Assembly (NCBI RefSeq): GCF_029227915.1
Contig: NC_079877.1
Span: 21,665,851-21,729,850 of the forward strand
Direction of reading: 5' to 3'
Source: Hydractinia symbiolongicarpus
Taxonomy: Eukaryota > Cnidaria > Hydrozoa > Anthoathecata > Hydractiniidae
Length of the DNA: 64,000 bases
Under the pieces are notes generated by a model. The model was not told where the DNA came from. It did not search any database and saw only the letters and a list, made by a program, of their open reading frames with translations. This document shows, piece by piece, positions 42,633-54,800 of the stretch (position 1 is its first letter; the number at the start of each line of letters is the position of its first letter). The translations under genes were made by a program, and so were the position numbers.

Positions 42633-45600
42633 ATGGCTATTGTTGACTTTGCACCACTTCGTATTCCGTTTTATAGGAGATTACAAACTCTTGCTGTTGT
42701 AATGTACTATTATTCATTTTATTTTGGTGCTCTTCTCGGCTGTGCCATTATACTTTTATTACTGTTCAGTTCATACTATCCACTAGCCCTGCTGTATTTA
42801 GCTTGGGCTTACTTGTATGATGCACAGACTCCCAGTCATGGTGGAAGAAGATCAAAATTTATGCGAAATTTAAAAGTATGGAAGTACTTTCGCGATTATT
42901 TTCCAATCAAACTTGTTAAAACAGTTGAGTTAGATCCAAATAAGAACTATATCTTTGGTTACCATCCACATGGTATTCTTTGCGCTGGTGCATTTGCTAC
43001 ATTTGCAACTGAAGCTACTGATTGGAGCAAAACCTTTCCAAACATAACACCCCATCTCCTGCCCTTATTAGGTTGGTATTTTATATATATATATGTGTGT
43101 TATGTACATTAGAAACAGTTTACTCCATTGTTTGTGGTTTGTAACTTTGAAATTTTGCCCTCCTTTGCAATAATTTCCAGAGTTGCCTTTTTATCGCAGT
43201 CCTATTTCAAGAAAAGATTAAGGATTAGTCTTAAAAAAACTTTTCATAACTAATTTTATAAAAAAAATCTGATTCTTAAAAGGGTTAATTGCCACCTTAA
43301 ATTTAATTTTGACAGCAACAAGTGGATGTAAATAAAGTTTAATGGTATTAGCAACAATAACTAAAAAAAAGTTCATGCTTGATAACACTAGGTCTTTTTA
43401 AATGGTTTTAATGAAAATAAAAATTGTGTGAAGTGTACTGACAATGATGGGTGTTTTTAGTAATTCTTTACCCATTCCTGTTTGTATATCTGGTTTTAAT
43501 TTCCGGTTGTTATGTCACAGGTAAATATCGCATTTGCTAGCAAATTCAAAATTAGCCGTAATGTGTTTGGTAAAGCTCACACAGGGGTATAATAATGTTA
43601 TTTTATCCTTAGAGCATTATTAAGAGTAAGACAATGAAGTATATTTTCTTTCATCATTTTATAAACTTATTTACACTCTTGTGTTTGCATGAATAGAACC
43701 CTTTTAAGCAAACTAATAACCTTTGTATTGCAGTAAATTTGAATCTGTAATGTACGTTTACAAAATATACGCTTTGAATGGGAAAATTCCAATGCTTTTA
43801 TTTAACCCATAATTCCTTGTCATATTTAAAAGAAACATATTCGTAAATGTACATTATTTTTTGACGAAAACTTTTTGAATTGACGAAATTTATTTTAACT
43901 TTAGCCTTATTCAAGCCACCATTGTTCAGGGATTATATTATGAGCTCTGGCATGTGCAACGTCTCTCGTGAAAGCTGTGAATTTATCTTGAAAGAGAAAG
44001 GGCCGGGAAACTCGATATGCATTGTTGTTGGTGGTGCGCCAGAAGCATTTGATGCTCACCCAAATAAGGATTACATTTTAATAGTGAAGCCAAGGTTGGG
44101 TTTTATAAAATTAGCACTAAGAACAGGGTAAGTATTGTATTTTATTGTTTTTTAGTAGGCTTCTATCATCAATCTGACCCCCAAAACTGTATGTTGTATA
44201 ACCAAATGTATGCATCTACCTCCAAACTTCCATATGCCTTGCCTGTTTAAATTATGTTATAGTCGAGGGTTAAGGTCGTTGGTGTTATTTGTAAAATGTT
44301 TACCAACGTAAAAACTTCGTCAGCTGCTTTAACAATGGGGGGTTAAGGCAGAATAGCATTGGAGATGTTTCTATGAATCCTGACAAGAACATACATTACT
44401 TTCCGATGGAAACCCATGATCAGATTGCCCCCTCCCCCCCCCAAAAAAAAAAGGGGGAGGGGGCTATATAAAAAAATTACATTACGAATTTTTACAATTT
44501 AGAAAGTTGCATTGTTTAATTGGCATCAAAATTAAGTTGTACCCCCCCCCCCCCTGGCCCCCGGCACTGTTTACCTCACCTTATTTAGATGAATTTTTTG
44601 TAGGCAGTAGCTTACTCTGTATTAATTAATTACTATTAATTTTTAGGAATTTGTCCAGCCAGGACATTCTTGTTCCACACCCCTATTAATATTTTAAAGG
44701 TAGTGTCTGCTAAAAAATTAAAATATGAGTATCAAACAACATAGTGGAAAATAAAACAAAACCTATCTTTAAAGTTCGCCAGCTTTATCTTGTGTCAACA
44801 TAAACAGAAATATATTCTTGGCCATGTTAAAACACAGCGCTCAACTTTTCAAATGACTTGCGCATAAAAAGGACTGGGTAAATAATTTAATATGCGTAAT
44901 TATGTATTTGACGTAGACATTTGTATAAAAAAAACAGACGCTCAAGGCGAGTAAAAACACTACACCCCTAGATTCCTAAGGCGGATCTCCACGGGACGAT
45001 TTTTACGACGATCGTCATCAATACTCAAACTTGATTGGTCGCGATTTTCGTCAATTGGTTTCTACATTTTGTTACAAAAATCGTCGCGAATTTTTAAGAA
45101 CTAAGTTTTAGCAGAGCTTAAAAATCTCGCCTTCTTCATTTTTCGCGCATTTCCAAAATAAGAAAATTTAAAAGCAACCAACTTTGACCTTTGACCTTTG
45201 ACCTTTGACTTCCTTGATTTAAGCTAGGTTTCCATTAAAGACAATAACTTTTGTGCAACTGTTGTGCAACAAGATAGAAGGTATTATGCGGGAAAGAGTT
45301 TATGCAGTGATGAACTAACGACTTGAACCTTTTAGCCAGCTCCTGGCCATTCCCCCTGAATGTTGCTATGGACCAGTAAAGGTGGTTAACTATGGCTGGT
45401 GCCCATTTTCCTAGGATTTTTGAATCTAAGGAAAAATTCAAATTACAAGTTTTTAGGAATTCCTTTTCCAATATGCCATGGATCAAATTAATGATGAATT
45501 TTGTTGAACCTGGGTTTATTAATAAATAATTTTTACATATTGACATTGACTAAGTGTTTTAACCACGCCACACTTCAACAAGAATAACAAATTACCATGG

Positions 45601-48600
45601 ATCTATCCTCATGATTTTCTTAATTGACGCGTGCCTATCGGTTGATAGGAGGGACATTTGCAGATTGAAACAGTTTTGAATGGTATTGATGCAACGGATC
45701 AATTGTTGCTTGTGGGAGAAACGCGATGGTACCGTGCCTTTCACGAGGCGTCGTTTACCAGTCTAGATGTGTAGTACAGTCTGTTCTGCATTTCCCAACT
45801 TATGTCAAATCTTTCTCCCCGTTAAAACGATCAGAACATAAATTATTTGTAAGATTTTTCCTAACTCAAAACCAACGGCAGCACACCAAGACTGTAAAAT
45901 TACGAAATGGAAAAACATCTGTTTCGGCAAACACAGTATAGAAAATCTCCCGCGCAAATTTTGCCTTAATGCCTCTCACTATCGATTTTAAAACAAGTTT
46001 ACTCAGCATGCGAAACGAAGAAAACTTTGCTATATTCGTTTCATATAGACAACTGTTAAAAATTAATTTCTCTTTTTTGGAGGAAAAATAATAAACAATA
46101 TTCTTATTGTTTTATTCTTCTTGCTTTTTTTCATTAATTTGTTTTTTTTTTTTGACACGCATGAAGTCATTACAATGAACACAGGTCTTTAAAAAATTTC
46201 CAGACTTGGTAGCACGTGCGCTTTATAAATAATTCGTTTAGCTTTTGTCTCATTTGCAAACGGGGGTAATAATTATTACTTCGCTTAATTTTGTGCTTGA
46301 TTAAAAAAAAGAGTAGTATATTTTCTTTTGATTTTTTCTGTACAAACATCTAACTCATGCGATACATATTATAACAGCCTCGTGTTTGTTTTAAAGATCG
46401 TAAATAAAAAGTAGCGTTCGTTGAAGGTGAGCAAGCAGGAAAATAAGGAAATAATATTGTTAGCTCTGATGAATACTTAAAGGACAGCCTTCGAATTTCG
46501 CTTCGGCACTCGGCAATTGCCGAAGTAATTGCCGAAGTATTAGCAGTTATAAGGCTTCCGCTTCGGCAATAATATTAGACAACAAATTTGTACTTTATAC
46601 ACTTTTATGCTCAACTAAGTAAACTATTATTCTTTAGCAGACACTACCTTTAAATTTTAGAATTATTAATTAAATTTTACGATTATGATTTGTATCTTTT
46701 GTTGTCTTAACTGCCACCATGGATAAAAGGGAGGGCTATTTTCATATTTAGCATCAGTTTTAAATGACACAGAATTAAGGTTTAAATACGTAACTAAAAC
46801 AAGATTTAGCAACCTTTATCTTTTTCCAACACAAATACAAAATCGAAAATGTCAATTATGATGTGATATTAGATTTTCTGCATTTTTTGTGAAAATAGAA
46901 CCAATTGTTCTACCGTAAAAACATTGCATGTATAGCTATCTAGAATGTTTTCAGAACTAACAACCTGAGTCTGAATTTTGTTAGAAAATAAGAACAAACT
47001 AGAATCTGTATTGTCTTGCATTTTTTTTAAACTACCATAAAGTCTCATAAGTGAGAACAAAGTAGGACTGAATTCAGAAGTTGTGTAGGCATTAAAACAA
47101 CCCAAGAACAAATCAGAAGAAAACGGGTGCAGAAAATGATAAAACAAAATCTATCTTCTGGAAATTTTAATTGCGTGAGTTTTGAACATTTCTAAAAGCA
47201 TTTTAACAATACAAAACATTTGAATTTAACTCCATTTTTTTACATAAAAACGTGATAATCCAGTCTTTTAAATCTAAAAATTTACAAAATAATAATAACA
47301 ACATATAGGGTTTAATTTGTTTGTTTAATCACGTCTGGCACTTAGTTCGATTACATTCTTGTCTATACATTAAACTTCCAGCCGAGGTGTAGCTAGATAA
47401 CCTAAAAAACCAAAAGAAACTCATAAGAACGACAACGAAAATTATTTCAACACATCATCCAAGTTACAGGCATAATCACAATGAAGTTTTACAAGTTAAA
47501 ATAATCGTTTTTATACATAAAAGTGCACACACAAGGCTTCATTCTAATAAATATCAGTTTGTCTGCCTTACTGCAAACAAAAAAAACGTGTTTTTATAAT
47601 AAGAAACATGATCATAAGAAACACTAAGCTGATGGTACAAGAACTTTTAAGTTCCTCTGACAAAATTTTCTTTCGTTTTCACAATTTCCTTTAGAGGAGG
47701 AAAATTTGTCCATTAGTTTATTTACTGAGTAGTATGGATGGTCATTCTCTTATAAATTTATTAATAAGTCTAGTATGTTTATTTTATTGCAAAAAATAAT
47801 AAATGAACTCTTCCCAAGGTTATTTTTTTATTTTGTTCCAAAAAAGAACCCCTGCCACAATATAAAAAAAAACTCAAGAAATTCAGCATTTGACAGTAAT
47901 GCACCACAAAAAGATTTCCTGAGACTGAAAAACTAACATGCATAGTAATCTACCATACTAAACACAAAAGTTACGAAAAACAGGAAATTCTGTTAAGGTC
48001 TATTATTTGGTTTTACATCTTTAAAGGGTTATTCAAGAGTAGTTTTTACATATCATAACTTAGCTTACAATAATGTGGTATAGCTATACCACATTATTGT
48101 AAGCTCATGAAACACAATGCAAAAACATAAGGTTAGATGTGTAAAGAAAATGATGAAGCCCTAAATTTTTTTATCTTTTTAAATATTTTAATATATCTCC
48201 TAACTTAACCTCCAAAAAACAATAATAACATTAACGGTCACCACCAAGTCCACTTGGTCATTCGTTCATATGGGCAATTGAATATTACTATAGCTCCGGG
48301 TTAACCCAAGCCATGTGAGGTACATTGGGAAGATGGCGCACTGTGTGGGCCGTTGGATATTACAGGGAGTTGTCTGGCAGAGCGCTGACCCTAATTGAGT
48401 TTGCGTAGCTCAAAGAGAGCATTAAATACTCCAGGACTTCCCGTCAAAGCCATGGCCTCTCCTGGAAATAATAGACAGGATATATCCCTCGATATTTGTG
48501 AGGCTAGCTATGTAAAATATGCACATCTATCTATCTATCTGACTGTAGCTAGCTACATCAAACCAAGGAAAAAAATAACATTTCAAATCATCCATACCTT

Positions 48601-49926
48601 CGCAACTCACTTTTCTTCTGCTGCATGAAAAGGATACCACAACATGCCAATTTAAGCTTATAATTTGCTACTTTAAAATCTCCTTTTTAATGAAGCGATT
48701 AATATAACACGTTGTTGCGCATTCTAAACGTTCAAATTAATATAGTGTACCTTCAAAGAAAAGGTACAAGCTTTCCAACTCAAAATGTTAAGAGAAAAAG
48801 CATGCCAGCGAAGCCCATTATTATCAAGACTTGGTATAAGCTATGTATTTGTGTTAGGTCTGTAAAATACACGATAATTCAAATTAGCCGATAGCCGTTT
48901 TCTGATTGCTTGAGTGCACTTCTAAACTTATTTGTTCTAGTAGACAAAAAAATACCTACCTTTTCGTAAAAAAATATCAGTCATATTTCCTTACGCTGAT
49001 TTTATATAATTTTTTTTCTATCGAAATTTTGAGAATCTCAATAATTCTCTCGGTATACTTCGCGTAGCAAACGTGCTCCACAATTTCGCTTTGCTGGCGA
49101 AGCTTAATTGCTTCGCAACAATTATGCATATCTACTTTTTGCAAGCTAAATCAATTTGTGTGAAACCGCTTCGCCTACGAAATGAGTGTGAGATCTCACT
49201 TTTTTCTTTAAAAGCACAAGGCACTTCATGAATAGGAAAAACATTAGTTGTGTTCCTTTTATAGCTTACTTAAATTCATATGAACGAGCGCTTATTTTAG
49301 GGAAAACCGAGCTTTTTAGGCTTTACCTTCGTATGTGTTTGTTATATTGATAGAAGCAGTTTAATTCCTGTCTTCGCATTTGGAGAAAACAATCTGTTCC
49401 ACCAAGTGAGCAATTCTCCTGGTTCAATGCTGCGTAAAATTCAAGAAAAAATTCAAAGCACGATAGCGTTTGCCCCAGCTTTGTTTTATGGCAGAGGTAT
49501 TTTTCAATATACCTTTGGAATGATACCGCACCGAAGACCTGTGCATGTTGTTGGTACGTAGGAAATAATTTGTAAACATTAATTCTTGGCGTGTGCGGTT
49601 TTAAACTTTGGCTACTTGTCTGTTTGTGCTAACGATTTTTTTAATGATGTAAGATGCGTTATTTTTACTATTCTTTTTAATGCGTATTACAATTTAACTC
49701 ATTTTAGTCGACAGTTATATTTTTGTCTTTGTGCATAGATTTATCGTATTTCTTTTGCTTTATTTTCTCAGTTGGCCAACCCATCGAAGTATCTCGTAAA
49801 GAAAATCCCACTTATGAAGAAATCAAGGATGTGCAAACTGCTTACATCGAAGCGTTAAGATCGCTTTTCGAAGAACATAAACAAATGTATGAGATGAACA
49901 AGGACATCAAGTTAATCATAAATTGA
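42633..49926 (+). CDS. MOGAT2-like: Monoacylglycerol/diacylglycerol acyltransferase (MGAT/DGAT2 family)
   Basis: Transfers an acyl group from acyl-CoA to mono- or diacylglycerol at the ER membrane, in triacylglycerol synthesis. Coding exons: 42633-43071, 43905-44127, 49354-49553, 49772-49926. All have GT/AG borders and compatible phases, giving about 338 residues, the usual length. Two N-terminal hydrophobic segments (YYYSFYFGALLGCAIILLLLF) are followed by the family signature HPHG (FGYHPHGILCAGAFATFA), then FRDYIMSSG, VVGGAPEAF, GFIKLALRTG, FAFGENNLF, GRGIFQY and VGQPIEV. No breaks seen. The start resembles MGATs (MAIVDFAPLRIPFYRRLQTLA), which favours MGAT over DGAT2. Intron 2 (5.2 kb) contains a TTAA-flanked transposon and a SINE. 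Confidence 0.92.
44698..46649 (-). mobile_element. TTAA-flanked DNA transposon with THAP relic (Kolobok-like)
   Basis: AGGTAGTGTCTGCTAAA starts the element after TTAA (44694-44697) and is inverted at the end before TTAA (46650-46653). Coding relics are on the minus strand. Near 45760-45930 is a THAP-like pattern (NNLCSDRF...LVNDA), and at 45235-45546 an ORF has LGKWAPAIVNHLYWSIATFRG, a block recalled from Kolobok-type proteins. THAP plus TTAA target fits Kolobok; piggyBac also uses TTAA but has different tips. It sits in intron 2 of the acyltransferase gene, in the opposite orientation. Confidence 0.65.
45183..45212. repeat. TTTGACC tandem repeat (DR1-like nuclear receptor half-sites)
   Basis: Four copies of TTTGACC. 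On the minus strand this reads AGGTCAAAGGTCA, the DR1 arrangement, inside the intronic transposon. Confidence 0.6.
46654..48061. other. Intron 2 sequence, no further element recognised
   Basis: AT-rich. The minus-strand ORF 46869-47147 has no recognisable domain. Confidence 0.4.
48062..48105. repeat. 44-bp perfect palindrome
   Basis: AGCTTACAATAATGTGGTATAG followed at once by its exact reverse complement, with no spacer. Not in an element of known type. Confidence 0.9.
48267..48540 (+). repeat. SINE, 5'-truncated, with ATCT tail
   Basis: TTAACCCAAGCCATGTGAGG and flanks match the body of the SINE at 8935-9075. The element runs on through TATATCCCTCGATATTTGTG to an (ATCT)4 tail at about 48524-48540. 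The tRNA-like head is missing. Confidence 0.6.
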
Positions 49927-50151
49927 AGTCATGTGAGAATGATTACTTCGAGGTCGTACTTGGAGTAAGTTGGCGATAAATTATAAAATGCCGACTGCAA
50001 ATAGAAAAAAAGGGTCATTTTTTAAAATAGCAATGTTACACTTAACGTAGTTTATCTTTTGACTTTTTTAGTGAAATCATCGAATGTATAATATTTCTTC
50101 CGTATAATCTCCGAGGGTTATTCTTGTTACCCATTTCCATATCAGCTAAAT

Positions 50152-50310
50152 TACGTACTTACAGGTCGAAGCATCCCGATCTTTATAACAACATTACGTA
50201 CTCACTGGTGAAAGCATCCCGATCGTTATAACAACATTGCGTACTTGCAGGTTAGAGCATCCCGCCCGTTACAACAACATTACGTACTCACCGGTCAAAG
50301 CAATCTTTCC
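50152..50310 (+). repeat. 46-bp tandem repeat, about 3.3 units
   Basis: Units carry ATTACGTACTCACCGGT, AAAGCATCCCGATC and GTTATAACAAC, with 5-15 percent differences, just 3' of the acyltransferase gene. Confidence 0.75.
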
Positions 50311-50772
50311 GGGCCTAAAAACCACTTTGATGACCTCAGCAAGAACAGCAAAATTTTAGCAGTATGAAAAAGGCAATTAAATTAGTTTGATGAAGATATT
50401 TTTGGAATTGGTCGGTCGTCAAACAATTTTTTTTCAAGTGTACGACTTTAAAATTAGGTAAATGAAGTAATAAAACTCCTTGAAGATAATATGCAATTAT
50501 AAAAGGGAAAAGCAAAAATGACTGAACTGGGAAATATAAACGGCTTTCCTTATTTCAGCACGTTGCCCACGATAAAATTACATGACACGAGCGAAAGAGG
50601 CAGCCCAGCTTTATTTATAGGGAAAATGAAAACTTAGGACACTTTTGGAAAGGAGAACTAACGATTAATAACAAGTTGTGCTTAAGATGTTCAATGTAAT
50701 TTTTTTATAATTTTTCTCGAGATATTTTAGCTCAAAAGTAGTACTACGGTCGCTGGTGTGATTGTGGTGGAT

Positions 50773-50923
50773 AAATTTTGGCGAGGATTAAATTTGGCAA
50801 ATTTCGGCGAAATTACCAAATTAAATACCCGTCAAAATTTTGATAACTGACTATTCTCCAAATTAAATACTCGCCAAATTTAACATAATTTGCCGTTCGC
50901 CAAATTTAATCCCCGTCAAATTT
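50773..50923. mobile_element. 151-bp palindromic MITE
   Basis: AAATTTTGGCGAGGATTAAA at the left is inverted (TTTAATCCCCGTCAAATTT) at the right. Internal GGCAAATTTCGGCG-type repeats. No coding. Confidence 0.7.
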
Positions 50924-51854
50924 AAAAAAAAACACGTTTTTTTTAATTAAGAAAAGAAAAATGTTTTATTCCCAAAAAAAACGAAATTTTCTTTAGTGAC
51001 GATGATGAAGAATAGAATTTTTAAGTCTATAACAAATCTTGTGTTGATTTATACGTTATTATTATTTAAATAAATCTTATAATTTTAATAACCCCCCCCC
51101 TAAATAAAAAAAAATCTTGATTTCTAATTCCTAAAATTTACTAAGATAGCTACTATAATAACAAACAAATAAATAACTATATTTCACAACTAAGTATCCA
51201 TATATCTTCCTGGAAATGTTTTTACAGAATTCTCATGGCTAAATGGAGTGAGAATAAAGTAGGTTTTGGATGTACCTACCAGTAAACATCAAAAATGAGA
51301 TATTTGACTTGAGATAACCAAGAATATTTTACATACCATTGTATTTCTTGCTATTTTGATCTTAAACTTCATCTAATCACTTTGTGTACATTGACCCGTG
51401 ACCATTACAATAAGGAGAAATATTTCCCTTTGTTTTTTAATTTAGCCACCCATTTGGCAAATGTGTAAAAAACTCAATTATATTATAAATAATTCAGCAC
51501 TCGCAAAGACAAACAAAATTAATTTATAATGGACTTTTTCATGGAGCAGACGACCAAGCCAGTCGGTCTGATCTTTAAAATCAGCACCCTTTGTGAACTT
51601 TTATTCAGCAGCCGTGCCGCAGCGCTTTTTGCCTCTCCTTTAACAAGGATTGTCGAAAATTTGCATTTCGGAAGCAGAAAATTAACGCAGTTTTCCGAAA
51701 AAAAAGACATGACGGGAGTGTATGAAATTAACGCGGATTGGGCAAAAGGGTTAATTTAAAATTCCTTAAATTCTTAGATGCGTAAAGAATTGCACTTGAA
51801 ATGATTTTGTGGGAGCTAAACAAAACAAAAACTCAAAATTTTTATTTCTTTACC

Positions 51855-54800
51855 TAGTGAGGGCCACTATGTAATTTCGTGTGCACATGTGTGTTAAAAG
51901 TGATTTTTTGATTTAAAGTTGTTCCTTAGGTCCCAAATTACCAAAAAAATATAGGTGGCAAAATTTTTTGTCCCATCGGACCAAATTAGATGACGTCATC
52001 ACTTTTACAGTCAGCAAAAAAATAATTTCACATTTATATGTCATATTATATATCGTTGGAAAGAGGAGATCGAGTTGATCAAAAAAAATGTAAGAACCAT
52101 GTCTTCAAAACGTAACGTTCGAAAGATATTACTATTCAAACTTTGTACAAATTACAGACCGGTAATTTACTGACCCAGCCCAAAAATGACTATAACCTGC
52201 TTAATAGCGAAGTTTTTTTGTTGAATTTTAGTATGGTATTGGGTCACCCTAATGTCTTTCTGTTTGATCAAAATTTATTGTTCAAATCACTTCAAGGGAT
52301 AATTTACAGACCAGTAATTTACAGACCAAAGCACGTGTTTAGTTGTTTACTTTAGTTTTGAAAAGCAAGTAGCGAATTTCACTTAGACATTTTGTATGTA
52401 TTAGTATCAGTATAATAACAAGTTTTGTTTTATAATTGTTCGATTTCATAGACATAGACATAGAATTCGAATGTTCTATTTCTAGAAAACATTCTATTGT
52501 TCAATTTCATAGCTAGACTGTTTAATTTCGAAGTGTTAGTGAAGTGTAATGTGAAGTTTATAGTATAGACATACATGCATAATAATAAAATGAATAGACC
52601 GAATTAAAATGGATGTTAACTGTGTAAAAACAATAAATGTGCTGGATTTTGGGAAATGTATAGTGTGTCAGAAAGATACATCAAAAAAGGTACCGCCTTA
52701 CTTAAACATTTTTTCCCATTCCTGTTCTGAGTTCTGAGATTTTTGAGAGAAAGATTTTTGTTTGATACTTTCACCAAGATGTCATATTTTGTTTAGAATG
52801 TTGGCAACCCAAAAGAGCAGTATTTGAAAAAGTTATTATCATGTCTGGAGGAAAGAGTTGTGGTGATTCGAAGTATCTAGATTTTTGGGAAAAACTGAAG
52901 TCATATGATATTGTACAGCTTGTTGAAGGAAAGTCTTCATACCATTCTGATTGTTACAAAATGGCCACAAATAAAACAGAGATAGACAGGTTAAAGAAAC
53001 GGCCAGTATCAAAAGAGTCTTCGGACAGTTTTAGCCCATCATTTGTTGTATCTGTGAAACAAAATGAAAAAAAAACATTGCGCTCAAGTGGAATTATGTT
53101 TCAAAAACACCTTTGCATTATTTGTCAAAAAAGGGGAGGAAAGATACATAAAGTTATGTCTAAGACGGTAGCAACAAAGATGCTGGAGGTCTCGAAGCTT
53201 ATAGCAAATAAATCATTTTTCATCCGTATGAACAATATTCCTAACGCTGATGCTATAGCAAATGATGCCCAATATCATTTAGCATGTTGGGTGAAGGTTC
53301 AGAGAGAGGCTTTAGCATTACATCAAGACATATCACAGCTACAAAATATGGAAGATACAGACCGCGCACTTGCAGATGTTGAAATAATTAACATAATCAA
53401 ACATTTATTGGGGGAATCACACGACAACGTAATAAGTATGAACGATGTTAACTATACATACAACAACTTAATGGGAAACTCCGAAAGCAACCAAATCAAT
53501 TACAAGCGATATTTAAAGCACTTGTTAACAGAAAATATTGAGGACATAGTGTTTTCAAGACCTCCATCAAGAACAGAATCCGAAAGAAACAGACATGAAG
53601 ACCTGGTCCTACTTGAAAGAGAATTTCGCAATTGCCAAAACCAATATACCATTCACTGCCATTGGGTCCGATCACGCAATGGAGCAGGAGAATAAGGTAA
53701 TGAAGGTCACTGGAGGCATTAAAGGACTGTTACAACAATCATCTACATTGAACAGATTTTGCCTTGTTTCTTCTATACTTGCATCATTATCGAAAGAGTT
53801 TTGTGATATACAAAATGTCAATGTTGATCAAAGAAAGCAACACTACCAATTGAGTGGCTCAACATGTAGCAGGATAGCTTCTAACGTCAATAAATTGCTT
53901 TGTATCATGGATGACTTCGATGTCAACTTCCGACAATCCGATTGTGTATTTAATGTTGTTTCAAAAGCTGTTCTTCACAATTCACAAATACTTCAACATG
54001 CTGATATTGGCTCAAAATGTTATGAAGAATTTGTCACGGAGAGGATAAAAGGAACAAAATCGATATGGGTACCGTTAAAAAAAAGTGAAAATAGTAACTT
54101 TCAAAGATCTTGGAAAATCTATCAAAAAGAGAGTAGGGGATAAAGTTATACAACTCAAAGAGGAAAAAACGCTACTATCAAGATTTTTAATCACTGCACG
54201 GAAATCTCGAGTTGGATTTGGAGCACTGTATTGGCAACTTTGAGTTTTCTGTTGTACCAAAGGCCTTGTTCAGTGCTGATGGAATTCCATTGGCTTGTTT
54301 AGACAAATCAAAATTGATTCACGGTATAGAGGAATTAGCCAGCAAAGGACAAACGACCAATGGTTTATCTGGAGAAGTCGAAACAAACAAAGTAATCATT
54401 ATAGATGGAATGGCTGTTGTGAATCAAACTCCAAAAACACCGGCAGTTAAAACATGCAAGGTATGTATTCAATTTATCACTATCTTACGTAATTTTCTGA
54501 CGCACTTGTGAAATACTCTGTTAATTTTTTAGGATTTCGCATCAGCTTTCACAGAACGTGTACTACAAATTTCAAGAGGATGTGATGAAATACGATTGGT
54601 ATTTGATCGCTATATAGAAAACTCCTTGAAAGCACGGACAAGAAAGCATCGTACATCTGGTAATGAAGTTCGATACAAAGTATCAGACAACACCAATATT
54701 TCATCCATTAGTCTCAAGCAATTTCTTTCCCACATTGATACAAAGCAAGCTTTAACCATCTACCTGGCAAAGAAAGTGATGGAGGCTCTTTCATCATTGC

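Noticed and set aside
52143-52355. Plus-strand ORF and its minus-strand twin at 55722-56033
   Set aside because: They are the same sequence in the two terminal inverted repeats of the Academ-like element; coding is unlikely.
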